Source: Ornithodoros turicata (taxonomy: Eukaryota > Arthropoda > Arachnida > Ixodida > Argasidae). From it: a DNA stretch of 64,000 nt. Each line of letters begins with the position of its first letter. Within the stretch, counting starts at the first letter, position 1. Positions 9,896-20,520 of the stretch are shown here, one piece after another. A program made the position numbers and the translations under genes. The stretch spans positions 12,050,011 to 12,114,010 of the forward strand of contig NC_088210.1 in assembly GCF_037126465.1 (NCBI RefSeq), in the 5' to 3' direction. The notes under the pieces are model-generated. The model was not told the origin of the DNA and did not search any database. It worked only from the letters and a program-made list of their open reading frames with translations.

Positions 9896-10385
9896 AGTTT
9901 ACCTTACCAGAGTTTACCTTACTCACCGATTCTCAACGATTCTAGCAGCGGTCCACGGCTGGAGGAGGAGGAGGAGGAGTGTCCACGACTGGAGGAGGAG
10001 GAGTGTCGTTGGGAGGAACAGAGAGGTCTGCCTGCCTGATTAGGCGGCATGTTTCTCGGGAAGGGAAAGGTGGTGGAGAGGAGGAGAGGAAAGGGTGAAG
10101 TGGAAGACCGAGCGGAATCCGCTCGGTGGGAAGATAGCTGCGTCCATGGGCCGACTTCAGGGGAACTGTGCCGGCATACGCCTATTACACATCTGAGCGA
10201 AACCCCAAGAACCCATCTGAAAAACCCCAGACGGCACAGCCGGCCCGCGGATTCGAACCGCGGACCTCCCAGTCTCCAAGCGCACGCGTTACCGCTGCGC
10301 CACCGGAGCTGGTGGGTCCACGACTTAACTTCTGGCTGTCCTCATTTTAACATCTTAGATCATATAATATGATCCTAGCATCCTA
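9896..10385. repeat. Dispersed repeat copy, paralogous to 49405-49520
   Basis: CACCGATTCTCAACGATTC, TAGCAGCGGTCCACG and, after the SINE, GACTTAACTTCTGGCTGTC, CTCATTTTAACATCTTAGAT, CATATAATATGATCCTAGC match 49405-49520 in order. The SINE at 9958-10314 is the only large difference. Confidence 0.85.
9958..10314 (-). mobile_element. Full-length SINE (family S1, Ruka-like)
   Basis: 357 bp on the minus strand. The head has the Pol III box-A-like TGGCGCAGCGG and box B GGTTCGAATCC, with GCGCTTGGAGACTGGGAGG between them. The body has GCCGTCTGGGGTTTTTC, GCCGGCACAGTTCCCCTGAAG and TCGGCCCATGGACGC. The tail lies in (CCT)n-rich sequence. The perfect 8-bp duplication GGTCCACG flanks it (9950-9957 and 10315-10322). 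The paralogous sequence at 49450-49457 has a single GGTCCACG and no insert, which fixes both boundaries. Confidence 0.88.
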
Positions 10386-10634
10386 CACTCTTAAAAATGA
10401 ACTTCACCGCATACCACGCTCATAGCCAATCATCATCTCAAATGATATCGTTATCTGCCCTGATTTGATGGAAACGGTAGGCGTACGCCTTTTTTGTGAC
10501 ACTTATGCTGTTCATAATTGTCACAGAAAAGGCGTACGCCTCTAGTTTTCAACAAATCGGGGCAGATAACGATATCATTTGAGATGATGGTTGGCTAGGT
10601 GCGAGCTATGCGGTGAAGTTCATTTTTAAGAGTG
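10386..10634 (-). mobile_element. Palindromic MITE, family P subtype P1
   Basis: TA on both sides. The left flank CCTAGCATCC is shared with the copy at 49521, so both derive from one insertion in a larger repeat. The left arm has the uncommon AACGGTAGGCG also seen at 49521. The loop reads CTTATGCTGTTCATAA (minus), opposite to 49521. Confidence 0.95.
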
Positions 10635-10639
10635 TATGG

Positions 10640-10720
10640 CTACAAAATGGGCTCCTCCTCCCGTTTTCAACAAATCAGGAAAGTGAAAGCTATCATTCTG
10701 CCTGGTGGCTGGTTCCGAGC
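10640..10720. mobile_element. Half copy of family P subtype P2
   Basis: ACAAAATGGGCTCCTCCTCC, then GTTTTCAACAAATCAGG and GCTATCATTCTGCCTGGTGG, form a decayed right arm directly after the preceding copy. Confidence 0.6.
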
Positions 10721-11574
10721 ATCCTTAGTCGCGGAAGGACCGGAAGTCTTCGTGACACCGAAAGGCTTGTTTATGTTTACCCGTGAATGTCATGTATTAA
10801 CGCTGCACACGTTATGAACGAGGAGAACTGAACAATAAATTGTAAGTAGAGTTACGAATCGTAGAAGAACAACATTACATCTATTAAACCCGTAACTAAA
10901 TACATGCAGATTGGAGTTCTTACCTCCTTTAAGTCACTTCCCATTTCGTGACGCGACCTCGCCGGGGTCATGTCATCCCATATGTATCGCGAAGACGTAG
11001 AAACAAAAAATAATATAAAAATAAACGAAGAAACAGTCACGAAAGAAAAAGTAACAAAATAACGGCCTCAACCGTCTTGGTAGAAAATTTCAACGACTTT
11101 AATCCCGAGAATGTCTTCCACGAAGAAATCCAACATCGCCCAAATAAATGGAACAAAGACACGCCAAGACAACCGACAAGAGTAACGAGATAAGGGGAGA
11201 AAGAACTTCTTTCTGGCACCTGCCACCGCCGTGTGGTTGATCACATTGGCTGTATACTGCTGACGGTGCACTTAGACTCGATGCAGGTGGGATCATCGCC
11301 CTTATTTTGAAGAGGAACCTCTCTTGACAGCGGTGCTGTGCAGTGCGATATGGAAGAGTTGTTTACCTGGAGAGCCATTTACTTGCGGTGCTTCGGGCGA
11401 TCCAAAGACTTTTATTGTTAATCCGAAATGTTTTCGCGCTTCATCATGGCTTCATCCTGGCAACAGAATAATCCTTTCCACATCGCACGAATCACACACA
11501 ACCATGTCCATCATGAGAAACGCCAAGAAACGGAGATTCTCTTACCCAAATTGTGATATAAGCTCGCAACAGAT
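10721..11574. other. No gene recognised
   Basis: Several short minus-strand frames overlap between 11037 and 11296 without a recognisable motif. AT-rich near 10990-11060. Confidence 0.35.
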
Positions 11575-11750
11575 AGTTTTAGTGAATCGTTTTCGCACAA
11601 ACGGTTCGCGGATGTTTGTGTTTTTTTTTTTTTTCGTTGACGAACCAGATCATTAGGTTCGGAGTAGGTACCTATTCCCATTCGTCACTCGTGATACCGT
11701 TCTCGAATCGTTTCGGCGAATGGTTCGGCGAAAACGATCCACCAAAACTC
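11575..11750. repeat. Small foldback element
   Basis: Left end AGTTTTAGTGAATCGTTTTCG and right end GCGAAAACGATCCACCAAAACT are inverted copies with few mismatches, about 35 bp on each side. The interior has a T-run. No clear flanking duplication is seen. Confidence 0.55.
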
Positions 11751-11817
11751 ACTAATAACATGATAATATTGAGAACGTACGCGAATATATAGTGCCATGA
11801 GCACTTTTGTAATCCTA

Positions 11818-12057
11818 CACTCTTAAAAATGAACTTCACCACATAGCACGCTCCTAGCCAACCATCTTCCCGAATGACAACGTTCTGGCTCCCGATTTGT
11901 TGAAAACGAGAGGCGGAGTATATTTTGTGCTCATTATGTATAGGGCACAAAATGGGCTCCGCCTCTCGTTTTCAACAAGTCGGTGTCGAGAACGTTGTCA
12001 TTCGGGATGATGGTTGGCTAGGAGCGTGCTATGTGGTGAAGTTCATTTTTAAGAGTG
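11818..12057. mobile_element. Palindromic MITE, family P subtype P2
   Basis: TA on both sides. Core GACAACGTTCTGGCTCCCG on the left and GAGAACGTTGTCATTCGGG on the right. The loop is the P2 type around GCACAAAATGGGCTCCGCC. Confidence 0.93.
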
Positions 12058-12219
12058 TAGCGTTAAGACGTTTGCATCCCACTACATCGTTATCACTTGT
12101 TGTTGTCTAAAAAGTAAGTGATAGGACTTAACACTACACAACAGAGCCTCTTTTAACGGGTCCTCCCCCATTTCCCTCCCCCTTCCATTTCTCTTCTCCC
12201 TTTCCCCCGCGGCTGAGTG

Positions 12220-12265
12220 ACGAGAGCGTGTCACGCGGTGAAGCTCTGCTTTTCTGCTAGCAAAC
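12220..12265. mobile_element. Fragment of a family P right arm
   Basis: GAGCGTGTCACGCGGTGAAG followed by CTCTGCTTTTCTGC resembles the GAGCGTGCTATGCGGTGAAG…TTTTTA end. It abuts the next full copy. Confidence 0.5.
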
Positions 12266-12269
12266 AGTA

Positions 12270-12525
12270 CACTCTTAAAAATGAACTTCACCGCATAGCA
12301 CGCTCCTAGCCAACCATCATCTCAAATGATATCGTTATCGGCCCCGATTTGTTGAAAACTGGGGGCGTACGCCTTTTTTGTGACAATTATGAACAGCATA
12401 AGTGTCACAGAAAAGGCGTACGCCCCCCCCCCCCCGTTTTCAACAAATCAGGGCAGATAATGATATCATTTGAGATGATGGTTGGCTAGGAGCGTGCTAT
12501 GTGGTGAAGTTCATTTTTAAGAGTG
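12270..12525 (+). mobile_element. Palindromic MITE, family P subtype P1
   Basis: TA on both sides. The arms share a G/C-run next to the GGCGTACGCC stem: short on the left (ACTGGGGGC) and expanded to about 14 C on the right. Plus-orientation loop. Confidence 0.95.
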
Positions 12526-12581
12526 TACGACGGGGACGATGTACGGGAGCGAGTGATCTGGAAAGAAATGCTTTGTTGCCG

Positions 12582-12815
12582 CACTCTAAAAAACAGAACT
12601 TCACCGCATAGCACGCTGTGCCATTGCCACGAATGACAGGGTTATCGCTTCTGATTCGGAGAGAGAGGTGGCCTACGCAATTTTTGTGTCAATTATCATG
12701 TATCCAAATTGACACAAAAAGGCGTACGCCCCCTCTCTCTTCGAATCAGAAGCGATAACCCTATCAATCGTGGCAATGGTTGGCGCAGAGCGTGCTATGC
12801 GGTGAAGCGCTTTTT
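12582..12815. mobile_element. Palindromic MITE, family P subtype P3
   Basis: Left terminus CACTCTAAAAAACAGAAC. Core CAGGGTTATCGCTTCTGATTC with AATCAGAAGCGATAACCC opposite. The stem around GTGTCAATT…AATTGACAC is intact. The right terminus is replaced by a T-run after GGTGAAGCGC. Confidence 0.88.
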
Positions 12816-12988
12816 TTTTTAAACTGCAAAGAAACACAATGACTACGCCAAATGTGACAGACTGTCCTGTTTTTTTTTTCCTTCTGTTTTTTTTTTTTTT
12901 TTTTACTAAAAGTTAAATCTGAGCAACTGAAGATGAAGCGAAATGTTATGAAAGTGGGGGGCGATTCCCATCCACCAAAATGTGTGTA

Positions 12989-13235
12989 CACTCTTAAAAA
13001 TGAACTTCACCACATAGCACGCTCCTAGCCAACCATCATCCCGAGTGATCGTTCTCTCCCCTGATTTGTTGAAAACGGGAGGCGTCCGCCTTTTTGTGAC
13101 AATTAACATTTCTACATAAGTGTCACAAAAGGGCGTACTCCTCCCGTTTTCAACAAATCAGGGGAGAGAACGATGTCACTCGGGATGATTGTTGGCTAGG
13201 AGCGTGCTATGTGGTGAAGTTCATTTTCAAGAGTG
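12989..13235. mobile_element. Palindromic MITE, family P subtype P2-like
   Basis: TA on both sides. Core GATCGTTCTCTCCCCTGA on the left and GGGGAGAGAACGATGTCAC on the right. The loop AACATTTCTACATAAG differs from both common loops. Confidence 0.93.
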
Positions 13236-13734
13236 TAGGGTCACGTGCACTCCATGTGCCCTGATCCCGCACAACTCCGCGCACTTTTTCGGGCAGCTAA
13301 CCGACAGTGCCAAGGGTTACCGACAGCCAAATAAACATGCACGAACTGCAGCGTGTAGGAGTTAAAGGTCACCTGACAGCGGGGTGGCATGGATCAATGG
13401 GAACGCAATTACGTCCCCTATACGAAGACGCTTGCGCACAACCACCGTGTTTGGAACAACAGTGGTTGTTTTTATGGTCGCAAAGTTTGTACAATTAACG
13501 GTACGCCCAAGGAGCGTCCGAGGAAAGGGGATGAAAGAAAGGGAAGAAAAGCGGAAAGGGGTGTTTCAGAAGTTCTTAGTGGGAGAGTCAAGCGTTTTAT
13601 CGACGGGCAAACTCAAAAGCTGTGCTGTACAAGTAGAGAAAGTTATAATTTGTCCGTTGGTCCTCTATAGCGTCCACAAATTGCACGAATGTGCTGTAAA
13701 CAGAAAATAATTGAATAATTGAAATAAAATAAAA
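13236..13734. other. No gene recognised
   Basis: Overlapping plus-strand frames (13384-13710, 13389-13670) give no recognisable domain. AT-rich at 13710-13735. Confidence 0.35.
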
Positions 13735-13870
13735 AATGATATCGTTATCTGCCTTGATTTGTTGAAAACGGGAGGCGTATACGCCTTTTTTGTGACACTT
13801 ATGCTGTTCATAATTATCATTTTTGGTTGGCTTGGAACGGGCTATGCGGTGAAGTTCATTCTTAAGAGTG
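13735..13870 (-). mobile_element. Internally deleted family P copy
   Basis: It begins in the left core (GATATCGTTATCTGCCTTG), passes the loop CTTATGCTGTTCATAA, then jumps to TTGGTTGGCTTGGAACGGG and the normal right terminus. The outer left arm and the right core are lost. Confidence 0.8.
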
Positions 13871-14250
13871 TAGTTGCTCGGAAGCGACATACTTATGCCG
13901 TGACATTCGATCTTCAAAAGTTTGCCAAAATTCTGAACTCTGCAGTGCGACGTGTCTCACATTTTTATGCGCTCCGGTGGTGCTGTTAACTGAAAGCAAG
14001 AAAACAATTCGACGTATATCGCGCGATATTTTTCCTTGTTCCCATTCTCCTTTCCACCTGAGCTTTAATTGGAATTGCGTTTATGCTAAGATTTATCACG
14101 TCCGTTCTCCAACCGCATTGATCTAATACGCCCCTAAAAAAGGCACACGATAAACGCGGAAAGGAATGTCAAAATCTTTTTGTGCACCTCCCGTTTTTTT
14201 TTTATGGGTGTTATTTTCTTTCTTTCTCTTTTTTTTCCCTGTTTTTGCAG
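13871..14250. other. No gene recognised
   Basis: Ends in a polypyrimidine tract (about 14214-14250) discussed with the possible exon that follows. Confidence 0.35.
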
Positions 14251-14380
14251 TTCGGCCCAATTATCTTTACTCGAAATCGGAAGAACTTGATCCGTATGCC
14301 GCTCCTTCGAAGAACAGCGGGCGCTAGACTACATTCCAGGATGTATAGCGTGTGCACTGGGGACCTGGCGAGATTACTGG
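14251..14380 (+). CDS. Possible internal exon, unidentified
   Basis: A 30-bp pyrimidine tract ending TTTTTGCAG (a strong acceptor shape) precedes an open stretch of 43 codons reading FGPIIFTRNRKNLIRMPLLRR…. It is followed by CTGG and GTTAGT, an acceptable donor. Phase is 0 at entry and 1 at exit. I do not recognise the peptide and see no partner exon, so this may be chance. Confidence 0.2.
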
Positions 14381-14986
14381 GTTAGTATCGGAATAATACG
14401 ACAAGGGTCTCAGTCACTGAATGCATAATACGCGATCGCTTCGGAAACCTTCGAAGTACAAACTTTGAACACGTTTCGCCCTTGGTGAATGCTGATTCTC
14501 TGTATATATGCAGCAGGTCTACAGGGGCATGTATATAGTTGCACTTGGGAAGATGCTTGAAATTATACAGCCGTAGGGCTTTGCGGTGACACGAGCACCT
14601 GTGGTACCGCGTATATATACGTCAAGTTTCTAAACTCGACGAGGAATCTCGACAGCGAATGAAGTATAAGGTTGGGACGATACGCCTCCGTAGAGCGCAT
14701 CCAGGGTTCATTACAATTGCGATGCATGCCGGCGTATTTCCACCTCCAATCAGTGTGGCCTTCGCGGAGATGATCTGGCTCTGGGCTGTACGTGTGTTGC
14801 AGTACATACTTGGTCACGTTCGGCAATAGGTCATAAAAACCGATGTTTTCACAGCGAGCTCGTTGTCGGGGTGTTGTATCACCGTGGTGTAAAGGTAATT
14901 GCGAATCGTCGGAATCCGTGGGTAAGCGAGGTATTGTTTGTGTATATATACGATGTAAGATCAATGAAATCGTGCGTTTAAAGGTA
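14381..14986. other. No gene recognised
   Basis: A minus-strand frame of 133 codons (14563-14964) has no domain I recognise. No repeat signature is seen. Confidence 0.35.
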
Positions 14987-15385
14987 CACTCTAAATTTTT
15001 TCTACACCTTTAAAGGTGTAATAACGTGCATGGCGCACGCCTTTTTAGGTGTAATTTTGGTAACATCATAATGGAGCACGGTTTCGCACAAATTTTCTTT
15101 ACTCGAGTGTTGTCTGTCCTCCAAAAATTCAGTCTTGCAACATCTCAACATTGTTCAACAGTATTGTAGACACTTGCCCGTGCTCGATTATCGGTAGCGA
15201 TGCATATATGCATTAGCTCGTACCTCCGATATCCAAGACATCATGAAAGCAAGATTTGCACTGACACTTGCTCTTTAGTAATGCTTTCCGAATTTTGTAA
15301 AATATCATCCTGGAGATGCAATGTTACGCAACCAGGTTGAATGTGCATAGCGCGCACCTTTAAAGGTGTGAAAAAGTTTACAGTG
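14987..15385. mobile_element. Foldback MITE with CACTCTAAA…TTTACAGTG ends
   Basis: TA flanks both ends. Left CACTCTAAATTTTTTCTACA, CCTTTAAAGGTG, and CATGGCGCACGCC on one side. Right CATAGCGCGCACC, TTTAAAGGTGTG and AAAAAGTTTACAGTG on the other. The arms pair for about 70 bp. The middle (about 15060-15340) is unique and non-coding. Similar CACT-type ends and ACACC…GGTGT blocks occur at 54014-54401. Confidence 0.8.
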
Positions 15386-15394
15386 TAAATACCG

Positions 15395-15540
15395 GGGATT
15401 ATGACGCGCTGAATGTGTGATGTGTCCTGTGTGTGCCCCCAGCGATTCCGACATTTTGACTCTTACTTGGTCGAAGCTTTTGAACTACATGTTGAGCTCG
15501 ATTATCATCTCTGTTCTTCTCTGGACAACAATTCTTAGTT
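15395..15540 (+). repeat. Dispersed repeat, inverted partner at 20400-20520
   Basis: GCGCTGAATGTGTGATGTG, GCGATTCCGACATTTTGACTC, TTGGTCGAAGCTTTTGAACT and ACATGTTGAGCTCGATTATC match the reverse complement of 20400-20520 in the same order. No terminal repeats are seen. It may be a LINE tail. Confidence 0.65.
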
Positions 15541-15652
15541 TTTTCATCATCTCATCATCTTTTTATTCTTTCTGTGTGTAAGTTTACTGCGGTAGCCAGT
15601 CCGACTTCGTTGAAACTCACATCCCCATTTTTTTTTCTTTATCACACCACAT

Positions 15653-15887
15653 CAGTGGTTTATCCAGAACTCCAAGCACAGAGCAGTGTTGGAAAAAAAT
15701 GGGGGGGGGCATTATTATAGCTCCATCATTACTGCTTAACATATCAGTACCAACATGTGTCTATAAAGCTGAAATCACAAGGGCACCCCCTGTAGGGGGC
15801 ACACAGGTGATAAAGTTAGGTGGTTAGGGGTGTCACCGAACATTTGGGGTGTGTGAGGGGGTGTAGGGGGGCCTGGATAAATCACTG
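15653..15887. mobile_element. hAT MITE, 235 bp, perfect 8-bp TSD
   Basis: Termini CAGTGGTTTATCCAGAAC and GCCTGGATAAATCACTG are inverted repeats. CACCACAT lies immediately outside on both sides (15645-15652 and 15888-15895). CAGTG termini with an 8-bp duplication are typical of hAT elements. The interior has a G-run and no transposase frame. Confidence 0.9.
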
Positions 15888-15948
15888 CACCACATCACAT
15901 CACCGAGGACTACGCGCGCGGAATACGCGTACAAAATATGTGGGGAGT

Positions 15949-16045
15949 GGGGGGATATGTTTAATGGCGAAAAAACATACAAGCGAAAAGAAAGGAAAAG
16001 GTTAGCCGTACTAGAGGGTTACTGATTCCCAAAAATAAAGACAAA
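15949..16045 (-). repeat. Probable LINE 3'-tail fragment
   Basis: GGGGGGATATGTTTAATGGC, then GAAAAGAAAGGAAAAGGTTAGCC, resembles the inverted 3' end of the LINE at 4681-6700 (GGCTAACCTTTCC…AATAAACATATCCCC). Confidence 0.45.
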
Positions 16046-16339
16046 CATAAAACGACATCAAGAAGAAGAAGAAGGAGAGCAATAAATTTCACTCGCCGCA
16101 GATGGATCTCAAGCACAATTGTCATTTACATTTTGTCTCCGAAGTACCCGATGAATGATAGCTGTTATCTTGAATAAAGCTGCTGAAATAAAGCACCTCC
16201 CGACCCCAAAACTAACACAACTGAACGAACGCAATAGCTGCGAGGAGGAAACGCGAAATAATACCTCGCCCACTTGGGTTGCAGTCTTGTTGTGTTCAGT
16301 TTCCGTTTCGAATTTGTTTGGCGGCGTGCTCAATCCGCG
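16046..16339. other. No gene recognised
   Basis: Two short opposed frames at 16109-16352 have no recognisable motif. Confidence 0.35.
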
Positions 16340-16600
16340 GTGTAAATCCTAGTTCCTGGTCCCTGGTCTCTTACAACGCACGTTACGTCGGAACCGTTTG
16401 GCGAACCAATAACCGCAAAAAAAAAAAAAAAAAAAGAATATATATAAAATAAAAAAATAAAAATAAAAAGGTTCAGTTCCAGTTCGGTTTACCGCGAAAA
16501 AAAAAATATTTTGGCTCGTTTCAGTTCCGGTTCGTTGAAAAGTACGAGTTTTACCGGTTTTCGGTTCGGGTTAAGTTTCGGTTATGATCGCAGGTCAGAG
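16340..16600. repeat. Low-complexity GGTTC/GAACC-rich stretch
   Basis: Many GGTTC, CGGTT and GAACC words with A-runs between them, such as GGTTCAGTTCCAGTTCGG. This composition is common in decayed hAT elements, but I cannot place the ends. Confidence 0.35.
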
Positions 16601-17606
16601 TTCGCGGCGAAAATATAGCGGCGGCGCTGCTGTCGCCAACTACAGCGTGCGGGCGTACTTTGCAAAGCATGTCGTCTGCGTTTCAGCAATTTTACGAACT
16701 CATTTTTTTTTTAGAAACATACTCCTCTACCCGAGAAACGTCATCATGACGTTGGTAGACAGACTGAAACCGAAACAAATCGGAAGGGGAGGGCTGGGTT
16801 CCACGAATGGGCACCTGTTCGCTGCCTCGTATAGACGATTTCAGAAATTGCATGGATGGCCCACCAGAGAGCGCCGTGTTGCGAAAGCCCCGCTGCACCT
16901 TGGGATTTAGTTTTCATGAGTTGGAGAAAAGAAGAAGAGCGCAAACGGTTTCGGTTTTCTCTCTCCTTCACCTCCCGCACCTTCGAGCAACAGGCAGGCG
17001 AGCACGAATGTAAACCATTTCCCACGACGCATTGCGCGATGCGCGTGACTTGGGCGACGGAGGGCCCCCGTGCGGAGCACAAGGGCAATATCTGAAATCG
17101 CCTATTGAAAGAAAAGTAGGACCGAAGGTAGCGTCCCTTTCAGGGACCATCGTAATCCCCTCAAGACCGTGGCTTTCGGGCGCGGCCTTGTTCTCCCGTA
17201 GTTTCCAACGCAGTTCAAGTCTACCAAATTGGTGGCGCTGTCTAACACTATGACGTCATTTGTTTGCAAACAGGGAGGGGTCTATTTGAATTTTGAATTC
17301 AGATTTTCGTTCTCTTCTGTTATGTTGAGAGCAGGTATTTATCGTTGTAATTAATTGCAATTGCAATAATAATTGCAGTTTTATTCTGCCTCTCGTCCTT
17401 ACTAATTCTATGGCGTCTCCATAGCCGTCGATTGCAGCGCCACCGTTGGCTGTCGACGCCGCGATAGTCACGCGAATAGCTGAAAATTAAAAATTAAGAT
17501 GAAATTAAGATGTACAGCGTAAAACAGTGGGGCATGTTGCGCTTCGAAGTCGTGTGAACGTAATAATATAAACCTTGTAACAAGCATTCTACACCAGTTT
17601 CCGTGT
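16601..17606. other. No gene recognised
   Basis: Overlapping frames on both strands between 16584 and 17253 (up to 114 codons) lack any motif I recognise. GC is higher than in the surroundings at 16850-17230. Confidence 0.35.
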
Positions 17607-17614
17607 TCCCCTAG

Positions 17615-17770
17615 CAGGGGCGGATCCAGTCCCTCGGTTTAGAAGGGGGGCGGTCTCATTGTCGAAGAGCGTAGTGAGGGAGGGAAGAAAGGGAAATCGA
17701 ATGTATAAACTGACGTGTTGGGGGGGGGGGGGGGCGATCGCCCAGCCGCCCTCCCTTGGATCCGCCACTG
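17615..17770. mobile_element. hAT MITE, 156 bp, perfect 8-bp TSD
   Basis: Termini CAGGGGCGGATCCAG and TTGGATCCGCCACTG are inverted repeats of a type widespread among hAT elements. TCCCCTAG flanks both sides (17607-17614 and 17771-17778). The interior carries a G-run. Confidence 0.92.
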
Positions 17771-17856
17771 TCCCCTAGTCTATACCTTTACGCTTGCTCC
17801 TCAAGCTCAAGGAGACTCAACGATACTTCCACAAACCCGCATACACAGGGTACTAA

Positions 17857-18125
17857 CATCTCTGTCACAAGGGCAGTCTTCAATCATCATTGAACTGAAA
17901 GCCCATTGAACATCCGCATACTGCCACTAAGCGTGTAGCGTACCAACTTTTCAAAGGGCATTGGATACAATGCTTCTTGAGAAGCTGACGCGTGGCACGC
18001 TTGACGGAGCTATGCACATGTTCAATGTAGGGTGCCTGAATGCCAACTAGTATCGAGACACTCTAGTTCAATGGCTATTGATTTCAATGATGATTGAAGG
18101 CTGCTCTTGTGACAGGGGGTGATAA
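17857..18125. repeat. Foldback repeat
   Basis: TGTCACAAGGGCAGTCTTC, AATCATCATTGAACTG at the left and CAATGATGATTGAAGGCTGC, TCTTGTGACAGGG at the right pair over about 50 bp. The spacer has AGGGTGCCTGAATGCC, similar to the palindrome at 59187. Confidence 0.7.
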
Positions 18126-19429
18126 CAAGCGGTACAGGCCATTGCAAATATTAAAGGAGGTAAGAACTCTCTCTCTGCAGCTATTTAGTTACGGATGGAA
18201 TAGGTGCAATATTGTTCCTCTACACTTCATAATGCTATTAACAAGAAATTGTTGAATAGTTCCCCTTCATAACGGGTACCTGGAAGTCAGCCCAGGACAC
18301 ATAATAACCCGCCGTCTTCCACTCCATCCTGCTGTGCTCTCTCCCTCGCTCCACTTCCGGTCGTCGCTGGTGGTCACAGTTGATTCGCGGCGCTCTAGTG
18401 GAATGAAAGAAAAAAAAAAGAAGAAACGCATGATTCAAAATACTGGTTTCCACGTGCTTTTATCTCTTTCATTGGCTTAGACTCGACATTGTATCTTTCT
18501 TTTTTTTTTTACTAGGTCCTTAAATGTGTCGCAGGGGTGGACGTTTACCCTGCGGCTACACAAGTCTAATCCCTTCCCCTAGAACATGTCTCCTCAGTGA
18601 GACAACCGCGTCGGAAACTACAGACGTTCAAAAATTCTCATCTGCTTCCCGTATGTGCACAAAAATATGAGACGATCGAGCCGTTGACGCGTCCAGTCAA
18701 GCGTTCCCAGATTGGACTATGGGCACTTCAAGACATGCAAGATTCTTGGCTGCCTGCCAACCCAGCATCAAGTGCTAGAGCCCCGGGCTTTGATCCACTT
18801 CCTCGCGAACGCCGACGTATACTGCATGGTATCGCTGCCCCGCCTCCAGTTGTAGTTTCAGCAGTGTTTTTATTTCCCACTGTTGCTATAGCTTCAGAGT
18901 GCTTGAGAGGCGATATCTGAGCAGGCGGGAGCCATTGAGCCCCGCTCTTTTTGTGTGGATACAGAGGATGTTTGTTTTTACCGTTTTTTTTTCGTTTTGT
19001 ACAGATTTTTTTTTTATAAGAAAGTTTTGAGAGTAGGATCGATGCCGTTTTTGCAGTTGAGTTGTGCGGCTAGGTGGACATGCTCTCGAAGAGAGTACGT
19101 AAGTATATGCTAGATGCCAAATTACCTAAAGTTCATTTAGTTACGTGATTATTTAAGGAATTTTGGACAAAATTAATATGGCAGAATCCGTGTTGAAAGG
19201 ATTTCTACTTTTGAAAAGTACTGAAAAGAGCAGGTGTATTGAAATATCTATCGCCGAATATTGCTATGCAAATCCTAAGGATGAAATAAAATTGAACTGA
19301 AATTGAAATGAGCCGAAACCAAAACTGCGCGCCTGAGGAGCGCATGACCTTCTTCGTCGTCGGCTGCAGAGCAGCACCTGCTCTGATCATCTCCATCGCT
19401 CCAAAGCACGTGGCCCCCATGACGTGGTA
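18126..19429. other. No gene recognised
   Basis: Frames at 18238-18453 and 18597-18920 lack recognisable motifs. T-runs occur at 18503, 18985 and 19004. Confidence 0.35.
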
Positions 19430-19860
19430 TGAGCCAACACCGCCTAGATACAGAAAGCCTGCGCGCTCGTCGACGTGACGTAACAATTAAGAGTCAGCCA
19501 ATGAGGATCGTGTTTTCAACGGCCGTAGCCAATCACGAATGTGCTTTCAGCGGTTGCGGCCATGGAGGAGAACCACCGTCGTCTGCAAGTTGTGATTGAG
19601 CGTCCCCGCGTACTAAATGGTAAGACTTGGAAATAAAGCGCAAAAAACGGTATCAGTCTTTCTCAAAACTGATTTTCTGATAAGTGCGTTGCACTTTTTA
19701 TCTAAATATTTAGGTCTGCACGTTCCAGGTGAGCTGCAATCATTCGCGTGTCCTTGAATTCGCAGAAACGTGAGTCGCAGTAGCAGACGAATTCTGACTA
19801 TTTATGTCCACGTAACGAAGGAGGGAGAGGAGGCAATGCGCAGGCCTTTCTCTTTGTAGG
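19430..19860 (+). repeat. Unclassified dispersed repeat, partner at 33160-33580
   Basis: Order-conserved matches with 33160-33580 include GACGTAACAATTAAGAGT, CAATGAGGATCGTGTTTTCAA, GCAGCGGTTGCGGCCATGG-like sequence, GTCCCCGCGTACT, AATAAAGCGCAAAA and TAGGTGGCGCTG. The pair is on the same strand and diverged by roughly a fifth to a quarter by eye. No terminal repeats or protein frame are visible. Confidence 0.7.
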
Positions 19861-20399
19861 TGGCGCTGACTCTCCTCCCTATACGCTTCCGATCGGTACG
19901 ATTTCGGTTTCGGTTTATTTGCGTAGCGAAATTAGGCGATCGCCATTGCAACGCGTGTGCTTGTTCCAGGATTTTTTTTTGTTTAAAGAACAGAAATGCT
20001 TTCAACGGGGATTATCTCCCACTCTGGCTATCTTACCTTTGAACCGAAATTCTCTAGTTACCGAGTTCAGTAATACGTTTTAAGTAATTAGCCATCTAAT
20101 ACATAGTTATGCACGTACTTCGAGAGGATGTCGGCCCCGTATAACTTAGCTGCAAAAACGGTATCTATGCAGCTCTCGTATAGCTTTTTATATATAAAAA
20201 AACTGAAGAATTAAAAAAAAGAAACTAAGAGGTACAGTGAATGGTGATGTAAAAAAGAGAGAGAGAGAGAGTGAGAGATGGGGGGATATGAGTGTCCACG
20301 AAGCCCTAGTACACGCTTACACACTCAAAGTACAAACAGATGGGGGATCGTCTGCAACAACAAACAACGTTGGGCTAGTTGGTAAGGATACGGCAGATG
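19861..20399. other. No gene recognised; (GA)n at 20258-20276
   Basis: AT-rich, with a short GA microsatellite. Nothing codes convincingly. Confidence 0.35.
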
Positions 20400-20520
20400 G
20401 GAGATGATTTACAGAGATGATGATGAAGTTCAACATGTCAGTTCAAAAGTTTCGACCAAGTGAGTGTAAAATGTCGGAATCGTTGAGGGCACACACAGCA
20501 CACATTCAGCGAGTCATAGA
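20400..20520 (-). repeat. Dispersed repeat, inverted partner of 15395-15540
   Basis: Reverse complement of CGATTCCGACATTTT, ACTTGGTCGAAACTTTTGAAC and TGACATGTTGAACTTCATC found at 15395-15540. Confidence 0.65.
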
